Shown here in pieces: positions 32,636 to 42,596 of a stretch of 53,955 bases of DNA. The notes beneath the pieces were generated by a model. It ran no database searches. It worked only from the letters and a program-made list of their open reading frames with translations, and had not been told where the DNA came from. The stretch spans positions 1-53,955 of the forward strand of contig NZ_ATVT01000020.1 of NCBI RefSeq assembly GCF_000420865.1. The letters are read 5' to 3'. Source of the stretch: Butyrivibrio sp. XPD2006 (GTDB lineage Bacteria; Bacillota; Clostridia; Lachnospirales; Lachnospiraceae). Numbering within the stretch: position 1 is the first letter of the stretch; every line of letters begins with the position of its first letter. The translations under genes were made by a program, and so were the position numbers.

Positions 32636-33142
32636 ATGGGTAAGGTTTTTCATGTTGATCACCAGATAGCCAACAAGAACGTGGAGGATTCCATAACTGA
32701 GTGCACCAAGGTGGTCAAATACTCGGACATCAACAGCGAGAACAGACTCTTCGGAGGACAGCTCATGTCCTGGATAGATGAGGTGGCAGGTATAGTTGCC
32801 GTTAGACATTCAGGCAATCCTGTTGCCACAGCAGCCGTTGACAACATGCAGTTCAAGCAGGGAGCCAAGCTCGATGACATCATTGTTATCATCGGCAAGC
32901 TCACACACGTTGGCAAGACATCAATGGAAGTCCGCGTGGATACTTATGTTGAGGATCGTAGGAACGGAATGAGACATATCATGAACAGGGCATATTTCAC
33001 AGAGGTATGCATCGATGAGGATGATACTCCCGTACTTGTTCCTTATGGCCTGAACGTTCGCACAGAGAATGAGAAGGCAGAGTGGGAAGGCGCTGAGAAG
33101 AGGCGCGAACTAAGAAGACAGCGCAGGATGGAAGGTTTCTAA
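32636..33142 (+). CDS. Acyl-CoA thioesterase (hotdog fold)
   Basis: 168 aa from ATG 32636, eight bases behind AGGAGG; ATG 32630 would touch that site. A single hotdog domain with the catalytic-type segment NRLFGGQLMSWIDEVAGIVA, then VDNMQFKQGAKLDDII, GKTSMEVRVDTYVE and a basic C-terminal tail (REKRRELRRQRR-like). It should hydrolyse acyl-CoA to free acid and CoA. Its place directly before ptb-buk suggests a role in acyl-CoA balance, though the chain length is unknown. Confidence 0.88.
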   Translation: MGKVFHVDHQIANKNVEDSITECTKVVKYSDINSENRLFGGQLMSWIDEVAGIVAVRHSGNPVATAAVDNMQFKQGAKLDDIIVIIGKLTHVGKTSMEVRVDTYVEDRRNGMRHIMNRAYFTEVCIDEDDTPVLVPYGLNVRTENEKAEWEGAEKRRELRRQRRMEGF

Positions 33143-33234
33143 AACTTAATAAAGCTCGTTGCATTATCGGATTGATAGTGTTAAAATTTTATCACATGGC
33201 GTTTTCAATTTAATAGTTTGGAGGTTATTCCGCA

Positions 33235-34161
33235 ATGAGTAAGAATTTTGATGACATTTTAGCTAAGCTTAAGACAGCTGAAACCAAGAAGATGTCTGTA
33301 GCTGTAGCTCAGGACACACACGTTCTGGAAGCTGTTAAGGTAGCCAAGGAGAGAGGCATTGTTGAGCCTATCCTTGTAGGTGACATTGACAAGATCAAGG
33401 AGAAGGCAGCAGAAGTTAACATGAGTCTCGATGGATACGAGATCATCGATGTTAAGGATGATATTGAGGCTGCACGTACTGCTGTTTCACTGGTTCACGA
33501 CGGCAAGGCTGACATTTACATGAAGGGTGCTCTTGAGTCCAAGGATTTCCTTAAGAGCGTTCTTGACAAGGAAGTAGGACTTAGAACAGGTCGTCCTCTT
33601 TCACATGTTTGTGTATTTGAGATTCCCGGTATTGACCGTCTTCTTTTCCTTACAGACGTTGCTTTCATGCCATATCCTACACTTGAGGATAAAAAGGTCA
33701 TCATTGAATATACAGTAGAAGTAGCCAGAGCATGCGGAGTTGAGTGCCCTAAGGTAGCTCCTCTTGCAGCAGTAGAAGTTGTTAACCCCAAGATGCCTGT
33801 TACAGTTGAGGCAGCTGAGCTCACCAGAATGAATGAAGAGGGTGAGATCAAGAACTGCATCGTTGACGGACCTCTTTCAATGGATCTTGCTATCGATCCT
33901 GAGGCAGCCAAGCACAAGGCAGGCGCTCTTGATCGTAAGATCGTAGGTGATGCTGATATCCTTCTTTTCCCTGATATCCACGCAGGAAACCTTACATACA
34001 AGACAATCGTACGTCTTGCAACAGTTAAGAACGGTAACATCCTTACAGGAACCAAGGCACCTGTTATCCTTACATCAAGATCTGATTCTGTAGAGGTTAA
34101 GGTTAATTCAATAGCTCTTGCTGCAGTTGTAGCAGAGGATAAGAAGAAAGGGGTACTGTAA
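33235..34161 (+). CDS. ptb: Phosphate butyryltransferase
   Basis: 308 aa of the phosphate acetyl/butyryltransferase family. Typical segments: [33 protein letters not shown] and [16 protein letters not shown]. It converts butyryl-CoA and phosphate to butyryl phosphate and CoA. It overlaps the next gene, butyrate kinase, by one base (TAATG), so the pair forms the Ptb-Buk route to butyrate and ATP. Codon use is strongly biased (CTT, AAG, GTT), fitting high expression. The start follows GGAGG. Confidence 0.95.
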   Translation: MSKNFDDILAKLKTAETKKMSVAVAQDTHVLEAVKVAKERGIVEPILVGDIDKIKEKAAEVNMSLDGYEIIDVKDDIEAARTAVSLVHDGKADIYMKGALESKDFLKSVLDKEVGLRTGRPLSHVCVFEIPGIDRLLFLTDVAFMPYPTLEDKKVIIEYTVEVARACGVECPKVAPLAAVEVVNPKMPVTVEAAELTRMNEEGEIKNCIVDGPLSMDLAIDPEAAKHKAGALDRKIVGDADILLFPDIHAGNLTYKTIVRLATVKNGNILTGTKAPVILTSRSDSVEVKVNSIALAAVVAEDKKKGVL

Positions 34162-35225
34162 TGATAAAGAGTTTGATCATCAATCCCGGTTCAACATCAA
34201 CCAAGATCGGTATCTTCGAGGACGAGACCCTGACCAAGGAAGAGACTCTTCGTCACAGCACAGAAGAGATCGAGTCCTATGCATCAATCATTGATCAGAA
34301 GGACTTCCGTAAGAATATCATCCTTGATTTCCTTAAAAAGGAAGACATCGATATAAAGAGCTTTAACGTAATCGTAGGAAGAGGCGGACTTCTTCGTCCC
34401 ATTCCCGGCGGTACATACGAGTGCACAGATGCACTTTTAGAGGACCTTCGTAAGGGCGTTCAGGGACAGCATGCATCTAACCTCGGCGGAATCCTCGCAA
34501 GAGAGATCGGTGACGAGATCGGTGTTCCTTCATTCATCGTTGACCCCGTTGTAGTTGACGAGATGGAGCCCGTTGCAAGAATTTCAGGTGTACCTGAGAT
34601 TGAGCGTGTATCAATCGACCATCCTCTTAACCAGAAGGCTGTTGCCAGAAGATATGCCAAGGAGATCGGCAAGAAATATGACGAGATCAGCGTAATCGTT
34701 GTTCACATGGGCGGAGGTACATCAACCGGCGTTCACAAGAACGGCAAGATGATCGACGTTTATGCAGCTCTTAACGGAGACGGTGCTTTCTCACCTGAGA
34801 GAGCTAACGGTATTCCTGCCAAGGCACTTGTAGACATGTGCTTCTCAGGCAAGTATACATACGATGAGATGAAAAAGAAGATCGTTGGTTACGGCGGACT
34901 TAACGCATACCTTGGAACCAACGACATGAGAGAAGTTAACAAGATGTGCGAAGAGGGTGATGAGAAGGCTAACCTCATCCGTGACGCATTCATCTATCAG
35001 ATCTGCAAGAACATCGGAGCATGTGCTACAGTTCTCAAGGGTAAGGTTGACCAGATCATCCTTACAGGCGGAATCGCTTATGGCCAGGTTATCACTGATG
35101 CCATCAAGGACAGAGTAGACTGGATCGCTCCTGTAACTGTATATCCTGGTGAGGATGAGCTTCTTGCTCTTGCACAGGGTGCCCTTCGTGTACTTAACGG
35201 CGAAGAGAAGGCTCAGACATACTAA
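34161..35225 (+). CDS. buk: Butyrate kinase
   Basis: 354 aa of the acetokinase family. The N-terminal phosphate motif is [13 protein letters not shown] and the kinase core has [20 protein letters not shown] and [13 protein letters not shown]. It turns butyryl phosphate and ADP into butyrate and ATP. It is translationally coupled to ptb and followed by a strong terminator, so ptb-buk end the transcript. This pair is one of two known final butyrate routes in Lachnospiraceae. Confidence 0.96.
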   Translation: MIKSLIINPGSTSTKIGIFEDETLTKEETLRHSTEEIESYASIIDQKDFRKNIILDFLKKEDIDIKSFNVIVGRGGLLRPIPGGTYECTDALLEDLRKGVQGQHASNLGGILAREIGDEIGVPSFIVDPVVVDEMEPVARISGVPEIERVSIDHPLNQKAVARRYAKEIGKKYDEISVIVVHMGGGTSTGVHKNGKMIDVYAALNGDGAFSPERANGIPAKALVDMCFSGKYTYDEMKKKIVGYGGLNAYLGTNDMREVNKMCEEGDEKANLIRDAFIYQICKNIGACATVLKGKVDQIILTGGIAYGQVITDAIKDRVDWIAPVTVYPGEDELLALAQGALRVLNGEEKAQTY

Positions 35226-35244
35226 TTTCTCAGTAAACAACAGG

Positions 35245-35275
35245 CGCTGTCGGCATTTGCCGACAGCGTTTTTTT
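35245..35275 (+). terminator. Terminator after ptb-buk
   Basis: Perfect 11-bp GC-rich stem CGCTGTCGGCA/TGCCGACAGCG with a 2-base loop as drawn (4 if the last pair opens), followed by seven T. One of the strongest terminators in the window. Confidence 0.93.
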
Positions 35276-35344
35276 GTGCTACAATGTCCTTTGGACTTTG
35301 TCTATTATAAAGGGATTAGTATGCCCTTTTTTAGGAGATAAGAT

Positions 35345-37909
35345 ATGAGTATTATTGATAAGATCATTGGAACACATTCTCAGAGGGAGCTTCGCAGGAT
35401 CAACCCTACAGTAGATGCTATCGAAGCTTTTAGACCGACAATGCAGGCTCTTTCAGACGAGGAGCTTAGAGCTAAGACAGATGAGTTTAAAAAGAGACTT
35501 GCAGATGGTGAGACTCTTGATGATATCATGCCGGAGGCATATGCCGTTGTGCGTGAAGCAGCCAAGAGAGTTCTGGGAATGGAGCACTTCAGGGTTCAGC
35601 TTATAGGTGGAGTTATCCTGCACCAGGGCCGAATTGCCGAGATGAAAACCGGTGAAGGTAAGACCCTTGTGGCTACACTTCCTTCATATCTTGAAGCTCT
35701 GACAGGTAAGGGCGTTCACGTTGTCACAGTCAACGATTACCTGGCAAAGCGTGATGCTGACCAGATGGGACAGGTACACAGATTTTTGGGACTCACCGTT
35801 GGATGCGTGCTTAACAGCATGACCAGCGAGGAGAGAAAGGCAGCCTACAACTGCGACATCACATACGTTACCAACAACGAACTTGGATTTGACTACCTTC
35901 GTGATAACATGGCAATCTACAAGGAACAGTGCGTTCAGAGAGGTCTTAACTACTGTATCATCGACGAGGTGGATTCAATCCTTATCGATGAAGCCCGTAC
36001 ACCTCTTATTATTTCAGGTCAGTCAGATAAGTCTACCAAGCTCTATGAAGCCTGCGACATTCTGGCTAAGCAGATGACACGTGGTGAGGACATGGAAGAG
36101 CTCACCAAGATGGATGCCATCATGGGCGTAGAGAGAGAAGAGACCGGTGATTTCATCGTCAATGAGAAGGACAAGATCGTCAACCTAACCGCGCAGGGTG
36201 TTGCCAAGGTTGAGAGATTCTTCCGTATAGAGAACCTTGCTGATCCCGAGAACCTTGAGATCCAGCACAACATAATTCTTGCTCTTCGTGCCAACAACCT
36301 TATGTTCAAGGATCACGACTACATCGTTAAGGATGATGAAGTACTTATCGTCGATGAGTTCACAGGTCGTGTAATGCCGGGACGTCGTTATTCGGACGGC
36401 CTTCATCAGGCTATCGAGGCCAAGGAGCACGTTAAGGTTAAGAGAGAGTCCAAGACTCTTGCGACCATTACATTCCAGAACTTCTTCAACAAGTTTGACA
36501 AGAAGTGCGGAATGACAGGTACTGCCCTCACAGAGGAGCAGGAGTTCCGTGATATCTACGGAATGGACGTTATTGAGATTCCTACAAACAAACCTGTACA
36601 GAGAAAAGACCATCAGGATGCTGTTTACAAGACCAGAAAAGAGAAGCTTAACGCTATCTGTGATGCAGTTGCAGAGTCCCATGCAAAGGGACAGCCTGTA
36701 CTGGTTGGTACTATCACAATCGAGTCTTCGGAAGAACTCTCCAGAATGCTCAAAAAGAGAGGCATCCAGCACAACGTCTTAAATGCCAAGTTCCATGAAC
36801 TTGAGGCTGAAATTGTAGCTGATGCAGGTAAGCACGGTGCTGTTACCATCGCCACCAACATGGCCGGCCGTGGTACAGATATCAAACTTGATGATGAAGC
36901 AAGAGCAGCCGGCGGACTTAAGATCATCGGTACAGAGAGACATGAGTCAAGACGTATCGACAATCAGCTCCGTGGACGTTCAGGCCGTCAGGGAGATCCC
37001 GGTGAGTCCAAGTTCTACCTTTCACTTGAAGACAACCTCATGAGACTCTTTGGTTCAGAGAGACTCATTTCAATGTTCAATGCACTCAAGATTCCGGATG
37101 GACAGGAAATTGAGCACTCATCTCTTTCAAAGGCTATCGAATCAGCGCAGAAGAAGATCGAGTCCAACAACTATGCAATCCGTAAGAACCTTCTTGAGTA
37201 TGACCAGGTTAATAATGAGCAGAGAGAGATTATCTATGCAGAGCGTAAGAAGGTTCTGGATGGTGTATCCATGCGTGATTCCATCTACAAGATGATCACA
37301 GACATTGTGGAGTCTTCAGTTGAGACAGTTGTTGGAGAGGAGAACGATCCTGATAACTGGAATATCGCAGAGCTCAACGAGCTTTTGCTTCCAACAGTTC
37401 CGCTTAAGAAGATAACCAGAGGAAGAATCGACAACCTTACTAAGGCAGGCCTTTTACAGCAGCTTAAGGGAGAGGCAGTCAAGCTTTACGAGTCTAAGGA
37501 AGCAGAATTCCCTGAGCCTGAGACCATCCGTGAGATCGAGCGTGTCATCCTTCTTAAAGTTATCGACAGAAAGTGGATGGATCACATCGATGATATGGAT
37601 CAGCTTCGCCAGGGTATCGGACTTCAGTCATATGCCCAGAGAGATCCTAAGCTTGAGTACAAGCTTGCAGGCTATGAGATGTTCGATGACATGACCAGGA
37701 ACATCGAAGAGGATACAGTAAGACTTCTGTTCCACGTTCACATCGAAGAGAGAGTAGAGCGTGAGCAGGTTGCCAAGGTTACCGGTACCAACAAGGATGA
37801 TTCCGCGCCCAAGGCACCTATCAAGAGAGCCGAAGCCAAGATTTATCCCAACGATCCATGTCCATGCGGAAGCGGCAAGAAATACAAGAACTGCCACGGA
37901 AGGGCATGA
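35345..37909 (+). CDS. secA: Preprotein translocase ATPase SecA
   Basis: 854 aa. It has Walker A ([17 protein letters not shown] at 103-107), the DEAD-like [19 protein letters not shown], the [11 protein letters not shown] motif and, at the extreme C-terminus, the zinc-binding [14 protein letters not shown]. It drives proteins through SecYEG using ATP. Length is normal for clostridia. The start follows TTAGGAG. prfB follows after 68 bases, a common pairing in Firmicutes. Confidence 0.98.
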   Translation: MSIIDKIIGTHSQRELRRINPTVDAIEAFRPTMQALSDEELRAKTDEFKKRLADGETLDDIMPEAYAVVREAAKRVLGMEHFRVQLIGGVILHQGRIAEMKTGEGKTLVATLPSYLEALTGKGVHVVTVNDYLAKRDADQMGQVHRFLGLTVGCVLNSMTSEERKAAYNCDITYVTNNELGFDYLRDNMAIYKEQCVQRGLNYCIIDEVDSILIDEARTPLIISGQSDKSTKLYEACDILAKQMTRGEDMEELTKMDAIMGVEREETGDFIVNEKDKIVNLTAQGVAKVERFFRIENLADPENLEIQHNIILALRANNLMFKDHDYIVKDDEVLIVDEFTGRVMPGRRYSDGLHQAIEAKEHVKVKRESKTLATITFQNFFNKFDKKCGMTGTALTEEQEFRDIYGMDVIEIPTNKPVQRKDHQDAVYKTRKEKLNAICDAVAESHAKGQPVLVGTITIESSEELSRMLKKRGIQHNVLNAKFHELEAEIVADAGKHGAVTIATNMAGRGTDIKLDDEARAAGGLKIIGTERHESRRIDNQLRGRSGRQGDPGESKFYLSLEDNLMRLFGSERLISMFNALKIPDGQEIEHSSLSKAIESAQKKIESNNYAIRKNLLEYDQVNNEQREIIYAERKKVLDGVSMRDSIYKMITDIVESSVETVVGEENDPDNWNIAELNELLLPTVPLKKITRGRIDNLTKAGLLQQLKGEAVKLYESKEAEFPEPETIREIERVILLKVIDRKWMDHIDDMDQLRQGIGLQSYAQRDPKLEYKLAGYEMFDDMTRNIEEDTVRLLFHVHIEERVEREQVAKVTGTNKDDSAPKAPIKRAEAKIYPNDPCPCGSGKKYKNCHGRA

Positions 37910-37977
37910 GCGATATAAGGAATGAGTTTATTCAATCCCGGATATTGTGAATCTATATATGTTTTAAGGAGATAATA

Positions 37978-39120
37978 ATGGTAGTTTTAGATCAGATGAA
38001 GGTTGAGATCCAGAACCTTCAGGATACACTTAAGGAAGTTACGGCTTCTCTGGACCTTGATACAAAGAAAAAGATCATTGAGGAGCTTTCACGTGAGATG
38101 GAAGAGCCGGGCTTCTGGGACAATGCCGAGAAGGCCAACAAGAAGACCAAGGACCTCAAGAACATGCAGGACCTTGTTGAGAATATCGAGCACCTCAACA
38201 CACAGTACGGCGATATCATCGACCTCATCGACATGCAGAATGCAGAAGGTGTCGATGATGAGGATATGGCAGCTGAGATCAGAGCTGAGCTCGATGATTT
38301 CGAGAAAACTCTTGAGGATATCCGTATCAGCAACCTTCTCAACGGACCTTATGACAAATATGACGTAATCCTTCGTCTTAACGCCGGAGCAGGCGGAACA
38401 GAGGCTTGTGACTGGGCAAGTATGCTTTATCGTATGTACACAAGATGGGCAGAGAGAAAGGGATTTACAATTGAGACTCTCGACCTTCTTGACGGTGATG
38501 AGGCAGGAATCAAGTCAGTTACTTTCCAGATCTCAGGAACCAATGCATACGGACTTCTTAAGTCAGAGCACGGTGTACACAGACTTGTACGTATCAGTCC
38601 TTTCAATGCTCAGGCCAAGCGTCAGACATCCTTCGTATCCTGCGATGTAATGCCTGATATCGAAGAGGATCTTGATATTGACATCAATCCTGATGATCTT
38701 CGTATTGATACATACAGATCAAGTGGTGCCGGCGGACAGCACATCAACAAGACTTCATCCGCTGTTCGTATCACACATATTCCTACAGGTGTTGTAGTTG
38801 CCTGCCAGAATGAGCGTTCACAGTTCCAGAACAAGGACAAGGCTATGCAGATGCTCAAAGCCAAGCTCTTTGTCATGAAGCAGGAAGAACAGGCAGCCAA
38901 GCTCGCAGGAATCCGTGGCGATGTCATGGATAATGCATGGGGCAGCCAGATCAGATCATATGTACTTCAGCCATATACAATGGTCAACGATACACGTACA
39001 GGTTACAAGGCATCCAATGCTGACGGAGTACTTGACGGAGATCTTGATCAGTTCATTAACGCATATCTTAAGTGGCTTGCAACAGGCGGTAAGCCCGTTG
39101 GAGAGACAGAAGAGGCTTAA
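37978..39120 (+). CDS. prfB: Peptide chain release factor 2
   Basis: 380 aa. The SPF tripeptide at 207-209, which reads UAA and UGA stops, and the GGQ motif at 252-254, which triggers peptide release, are both present. Many bacteria control prfB by a programmed +1 frameshift at an in-frame UGA near codon 25. Here the frame is open from the first ATG, which has AAGGAG at good distance, so that autoregulation is absent. It probably shares a transcript with secA. Confidence 0.97.
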   Translation: MVVLDQMKVEIQNLQDTLKEVTASLDLDTKKKIIEELSREMEEPGFWDNAEKANKKTKDLKNMQDLVENIEHLNTQYGDIIDLIDMQNAEGVDDEDMAAEIRAELDDFEKTLEDIRISNLLNGPYDKYDVILRLNAGAGGTEACDWASMLYRMYTRWAERKGFTIETLDLLDGDEAGIKSVTFQISGTNAYGLLKSEHGVHRLVRISPFNAQAKRQTSFVSCDVMPDIEEDLDIDINPDDLRIDTYRSSGAGGQHINKTSSAVRITHIPTGVVVACQNERSQFQNKDKAMQMLKAKLFVMKQEEQAAKLAGIRGDVMDNAWGSQIRSYVLQPYTMVNDTRTGYKASNADGVLDGDLDQFINAYLKWLATGGKPVGETEEA

Positions 39121-39137
39121 GGGTAAGGGTGAACCAT

Positions 39138-39183
39138 GCCGACAGACTCGAAATTCGCTGCGCGAATTCCTCGTTGTCGCGGC
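39138..39183. repeat. Long imperfect hairpin after prfB
   Basis: Inner perfect stem AATTCGC/GCGAATT (39152-39168) and outer stem GCCGACA with TGTC-GC-GGC. No T-run follows. A proper terminator comes just after, so this is an extra structure of unknown role, possibly a dispersed intergenic repeat. Confidence 0.5.
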
Positions 39184-39204
39184 GTTCGCCGTATGAATAA
39201 AAAC

Positions 39205-39255
39205 AAAAAGACATCAGAATGTGAGTAAACTCCCATCTGATGTCTTTTTATTTTT
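39205..39255. terminator. Terminator after prfB
   Basis: 14-bp stem AAAAAGACATCAGA/TCTGATGTCTTTTT followed by ATTTTTAT. The A-run and T-run on the two arms would let it act in both directions. Confidence 0.88.
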
Positions 39256-39315
39256 ATCCGCATGGTTCACTTTGACGCGCAGATTTGATACAATGAGATT
39301 TAGGGAGTATCGAAT

Positions 39316-40407
39316 ATGAGAATAGTAGATGGCGCTAAAACGATAATAAGCCTGCTTAGGGATTTAAACTCAATGAGCCGTGACGAGAAAGTCGATTTCT
39401 ATCAGTCTAAATGCGACTACTATCAGGGCATCGTTGAGCTTGGTCTTGTTGTGTCCGCTTTGGTGACACTGTGCTTTATCTACTCCGACTATATGATAAA
39501 CGGAACTGTCCGTCACACCCTGCTCCCCAGACTTTCAATTCTTTTTTTTATTGTCATATTCTACATCGTTACCCATTTCTGGTCGCATAACAGTCGTGTC
39601 ATGGTGGTCATGGATTTCTTCCTTGGTCATGGTATGGTAATAGCCGCCAGCTGGACAGCATATAATCTTGTGGACAGGAGCAATTCTATCGAGGGTATCA
39701 TCATTGTTAATCTTATATGGCTTGTGGTAGGATTTGTTGCTACACCTATGGATTCTGTCATCAATGGGATCGTGTTCATCATTGAGATCATTATAACCAA
39801 TATTTTTAATCAGTATACGAATTATGACCTTATCATGGCGCTGGAGGTACCGATCATTATCGGCATCATGTTTGTTGAGTATGTGATGACTGCGTATTAT
39901 CTGGATCACTACAGGGTAACTCAGAAGCTTGAGCTGGCCATGGTCACCGATCCCCTGACCCAGGTTTACAACAGACATCTCCTTGAGAAGATCATCTCCA
40001 AGAACGCAATCAAGGATGTTAAAACGGGAGAGCATATAGCTGTTGCTCTTATCGATATCGACGACTTCAAGAAGATTAACGACGAGAACGGCCACTACAC
40101 AGGTGACCTGACTCTTTTATACATGGGACAGAAGCTCTCCAAGGAGACCCACGATGATGACTATGTAATCCGTTACGGCGGCGAGGAATTTGTTGTTATC
40201 CTGCGTAACTGCGACGTCAACAACGCCTGCGCGCGTATGGAGCAGTTCAGGTTAGATATCGTGAATGCAAAAGACACACCGGTACCTTTTACAATTTCGG
40301 TAGGTGTGTCATGTTATACGGGTGATTATTCAAAGACTCTTCAGAACGTTGACAATGCGCTTTACAAGGCCAAGAACACCGGCAAAAACAAGGTTGTTGT
40401 CATGTGA
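39316..40407 (+). CDS. Integral-membrane diguanylate cyclase
   Basis: 363 aa. Five to six membrane helices fill residues 30-205, with short loops, and a GGDEF domain follows (TDPLTQVYNRHLLEKI at its start). The active site reads GGEEF at 288-292, a functional variant. The inhibitory RxxD site is replaced by HDDD, so product feedback is probably lost. It should make cyclic di-GMP in response to a membrane signal. It ends directly against the convergent lipoprotein gene. Distinct from the sensor-paired cyclase at 9661. Confidence 0.92.
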   Translation: MRIVDGAKTIISLLRDLNSMSRDEKVDFYQSKCDYYQGIVELGLVVSALVTLCFIYSDYMINGTVRHTLLPRLSILFFIVIFYIVTHFWSHNSRVMVVMDFFLGHGMVIAASWTAYNLVDRSNSIEGIIIVNLIWLVVGFVATPMDSVINGIVFIIEIIITNIFNQYTNYDLIMALEVPIIIGIMFVEYVMTAYYLDHYRVTQKLELAMVTDPLTQVYNRHLLEKIISKNAIKDVKTGEHIAVALIDIDDFKKINDENGHYTGDLTLLYMGQKLSKETHDDDYVIRYGGEEFVVILRNCDVNNACARMEQFRLDIVNAKDTPVPFTISVGVSCYTGDYSKTLQNVDNALYKAKNTGKNKVVVM

Positions 40408-41487
40408 TCAGTACAGTGAGACAACATCGGTTATTTCGCCGTGATCCACCTTGAAGCTCCATACGGAATGCCCCTGGAGCCTGTGCTCTGTTAAAAAGTA
40501 GGTGTCATCAACCTTTGAGATATTATAGGGGGTTCCTCCACCAACAAAGTACTGCGCATAAATATCCTCGTATTTCCCTTCGGACAGATCATCAAGGGAA
40601 GCGGTCCTTACAAGTGTTGCGTAGTCCTGATTGCCGGTAATATCAGTGGAAACGGTAATATAAAACATATCGTCAATAGGAGTTATCTGTACCATTCCGG
40701 CAAGCTCGTCGGGGACCGGATAGCTCTTTTTTATATTCAGGGTCTCCAGGTCGCACTGCAGAATCTGCGGAGATGTTCCTGCAGCTGAGACTCCCGATAC
40801 GAAGTAGATGTCGTCTCCGACGATGGTAAAAGACCTGACATACAGCCCGGAGAGCTGATCGATCTTTCTGATGTCCGTCAGATACATACGTGTGGAATCC
40901 TGTGTGTGTCTGAAGCAGTACAGTTCGCCGGTACTGGAGCTCCATACATAAAATGTGTCGGAAGTTTCATCGTAAACAGTGAAATGAGGTCTGTTGCCGA
41001 CATCATAAAAGCATTGAGTGTTGATGAACTTGTTGTCTTTTTTCTCAAAGATCAGAACCCTGTTGTTCTCGGTGTCCTCGACCATATATACAGTTCCGTC
41101 ACTGGCCATGGTGTGGGGCTGGGTTGCCTGGTCACACATGATATACCACTCATTCAGAGGAGCGCCAAGCTCATCGGTATAGATGATCCTGTTGTGATAA
41201 CAGTCAACGATGAACCACAGATCATCCACCTTGGTTACATAAGTCGGAACGCTCAGTGCGCTGTCGTAGTTATTTGTAAGAGTGTACGAATCAAAGGCAC
41301 TGTCAGGATTCTTTCCCTCTTCGGTGAACTGGGATTCCTGAACGAAGTCTTTTCCGTTGTAAGGAGCTGCCTTTTCGGGAGCTGAAGTCTCTTTTGCACA
41401 GGATGTAAGTGCTGCTACGGTCAAAAGACCTGTTACTGCAGCAAGTATTATTTTATTAAAGTTAAATCTCTTTTTCCAAGTAAACAT
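40408..41487 (-). CDS. Surface lipoprotein with beta-propeller-like repeats
   Basis: 359 aa. Lipoprotein signal NKIILAAVTGLLTVAALTSC, then a low-complexity stretch and repeated short beta segments: TYVTKVDDLWFIVDCYHNRI, TVYMVEDTENNRVLIFEKKD, FTVYDETSDTFYVWSS, DDIYFVSGVSAAG. The spacing of about 45-50 residues suggests a propeller of the NHL/WD type. No enzyme motif is visible. Function unknown; likely displayed on the cell surface. It stands alone on the minus strand and shares its upstream region with a divergent glycosyltransferase gene. Confidence 0.8.
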   Translation of the reverse strand: MFTWKKRFNFNKIILAAVTGLLTVAALTSCAKETSAPEKAAPYNGKDFVQESQFTEEGKNPDSAFDSYTLTNNYDSALSVPTYVTKVDDLWFIVDCYHNRIIYTDELGAPLNEWYIMCDQATQPHTMASDGTVYMVEDTENNRVLIFEKKDNKFINTQCFYDVGNRPHFTVYDETSDTFYVWSSSTGELYCFRHTQDSTRMYLTDIRKIDQLSGLYVRSFTIVGDDIYFVSGVSAAGTSPQILQCDLETLNIKKSYPVPDELAGMVQITPIDDMFYITVSTDITGNQDYATLVRTASLDDLSEGKYEDIYAQYFVGGGTPYNISKVDDTYFLTEHRLQGHSVWSFKVDHGEITDVVSLY

Positions 41488-41523
41488 AATGATATTCTAG
41501 CACAACAATAACAGGAGGGCGAT

Positions 41524-42549
41524 ATGGTTACTATAAGTCTTTGCATGATTGTCAAAAACGAAGAGGATTGTCTGAAGAGATGCCTTGATAGTCTTAAAGG
41601 TATTGTGGATGAAATGGTCGTTGTTGACACGGGCTCCACCGACAGGACCAAAGAAATCGCAAAAGAGTGCGGTGCAAAGGTGATGGATTTTGCCTGGACC
41701 GGAGACTTTAGCGATGCCAGAAACTTCGCGTTTTCTCAGGCTGCATGTGACTATATTTACTCCGCGGATGCAGACGAGGAGCTGGATGAGGAAAACAGAA
41801 AGCGTTTTATGCAGTTAAAGTCTGATCTCTCCGAGCTTGATATAGATATCGTTCAGATGTATTACTGTAACCAGCTTGAATTCCGTACGGTTTATAACTT
41901 TGACCGCGAGCTTCGCCCAAAGCTCTTTAAAAGGGTAAGGCACTTTGTCTGGGAGGATCCGATCCACGAGCAGGTTATTCTTGATCCGGTCATCTGCAAC
42001 AGTGAGGTTGAGATCATCCACAGGCCTAAAGAAAACCATGCAGGACGTGATCTTGAATCCTTCAGAAGGGCTATCGACCAGGGAAGGCGTCTGTCAACAA
42101 GGCTTCACGGAATGTACGCCAGGGAGCTCTTTATGGCCGGAACTGATGATGACTTTATCAAAGCCAAAAAGTTTTTTACAGAGTCTGCCCTTGATAACTC
42201 AAGAGGACTTGATGAGATCAAGCAGTCAAGCTGTGTGCTGGCCCACGTTGCGGTTTTAGAAGATGATCCTGCAGCGCTTCTTAAGTATTCCCTCAAGGAT
42301 GCCATCACAGAGATGAGCAGCGAGATGTGCTACGAGCTGGGTGATTATTATTTCGGCAAAAGAGATATCGATGAAGCCATAGTCTGGTACTACAATGCAG
42401 CGTATGAATGCAGCAGTATTCTCGATATTAAAAAGAGTGGAAGCCTGCCCAGACTGGCACTTGCAAGGTGCTACAGAGAGCTTGGCAATGAGGAACAGGC
42501 AAGAGATTACGAAAGAGAAGCATCCGAAGTTGAAGAAAATAAGGATTGA
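41524..42549 (+). CDS. GT2 glycosyltransferase with C-terminal TPR-like helices
   Basis: 341 aa. The N-terminal GT2 domain (1-220) has ISLCMIVKNEEDCLKRCLDS, VVVDTGSTDRTKEIA and the metal-binding SADADEEL. The C-terminal part (230-341) is all-helical with TPR-like repeats (MCYELGDYYFGKRDIDEAIVWYYNAAYE). Relatives include SunS-like enzymes that glycosylate peptides, and others in surface glycan synthesis. The acceptor is unknown. GGAGG precedes the ATG. It is followed after 47 bases by trkA. Confidence 0.9.
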   Translation: MVTISLCMIVKNEEDCLKRCLDSLKGIVDEMVVVDTGSTDRTKEIAKECGAKVMDFAWTGDFSDARNFAFSQAACDYIYSADADEELDEENRKRFMQLKSDLSELDIDIVQMYYCNQLEFRTVYNFDRELRPKLFKRVRHFVWEDPIHEQVILDPVICNSEVEIIHRPKENHAGRDLESFRRAIDQGRRLSTRLHGMYARELFMAGTDDDFIKAKKFFTESALDNSRGLDEIKQSSCVLAHVAVLEDDPAALLKYSLKDAITEMSSEMCYELGDYYFGKRDIDEAIVWYYNAAYECSSILDIKKSGSLPRLALARCYRELGNEEQARDYEREASEVEENKD

Positions 42550-42596
42550 GCCTATAATGATAATCGTATTACTATGTTTATCACCGGAGGCATGTT

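Noticed and set aside
33516..34055. Minus-strand frame of 179 aa
   Set aside because: Antisense to ptb; a serine/arginine-rich shadow of biased codons.
36185..36772. Minus-strand frame of 195 aa
   Set aside because: Antisense to secA, produced by strong codon bias; no ribosome site or domain.
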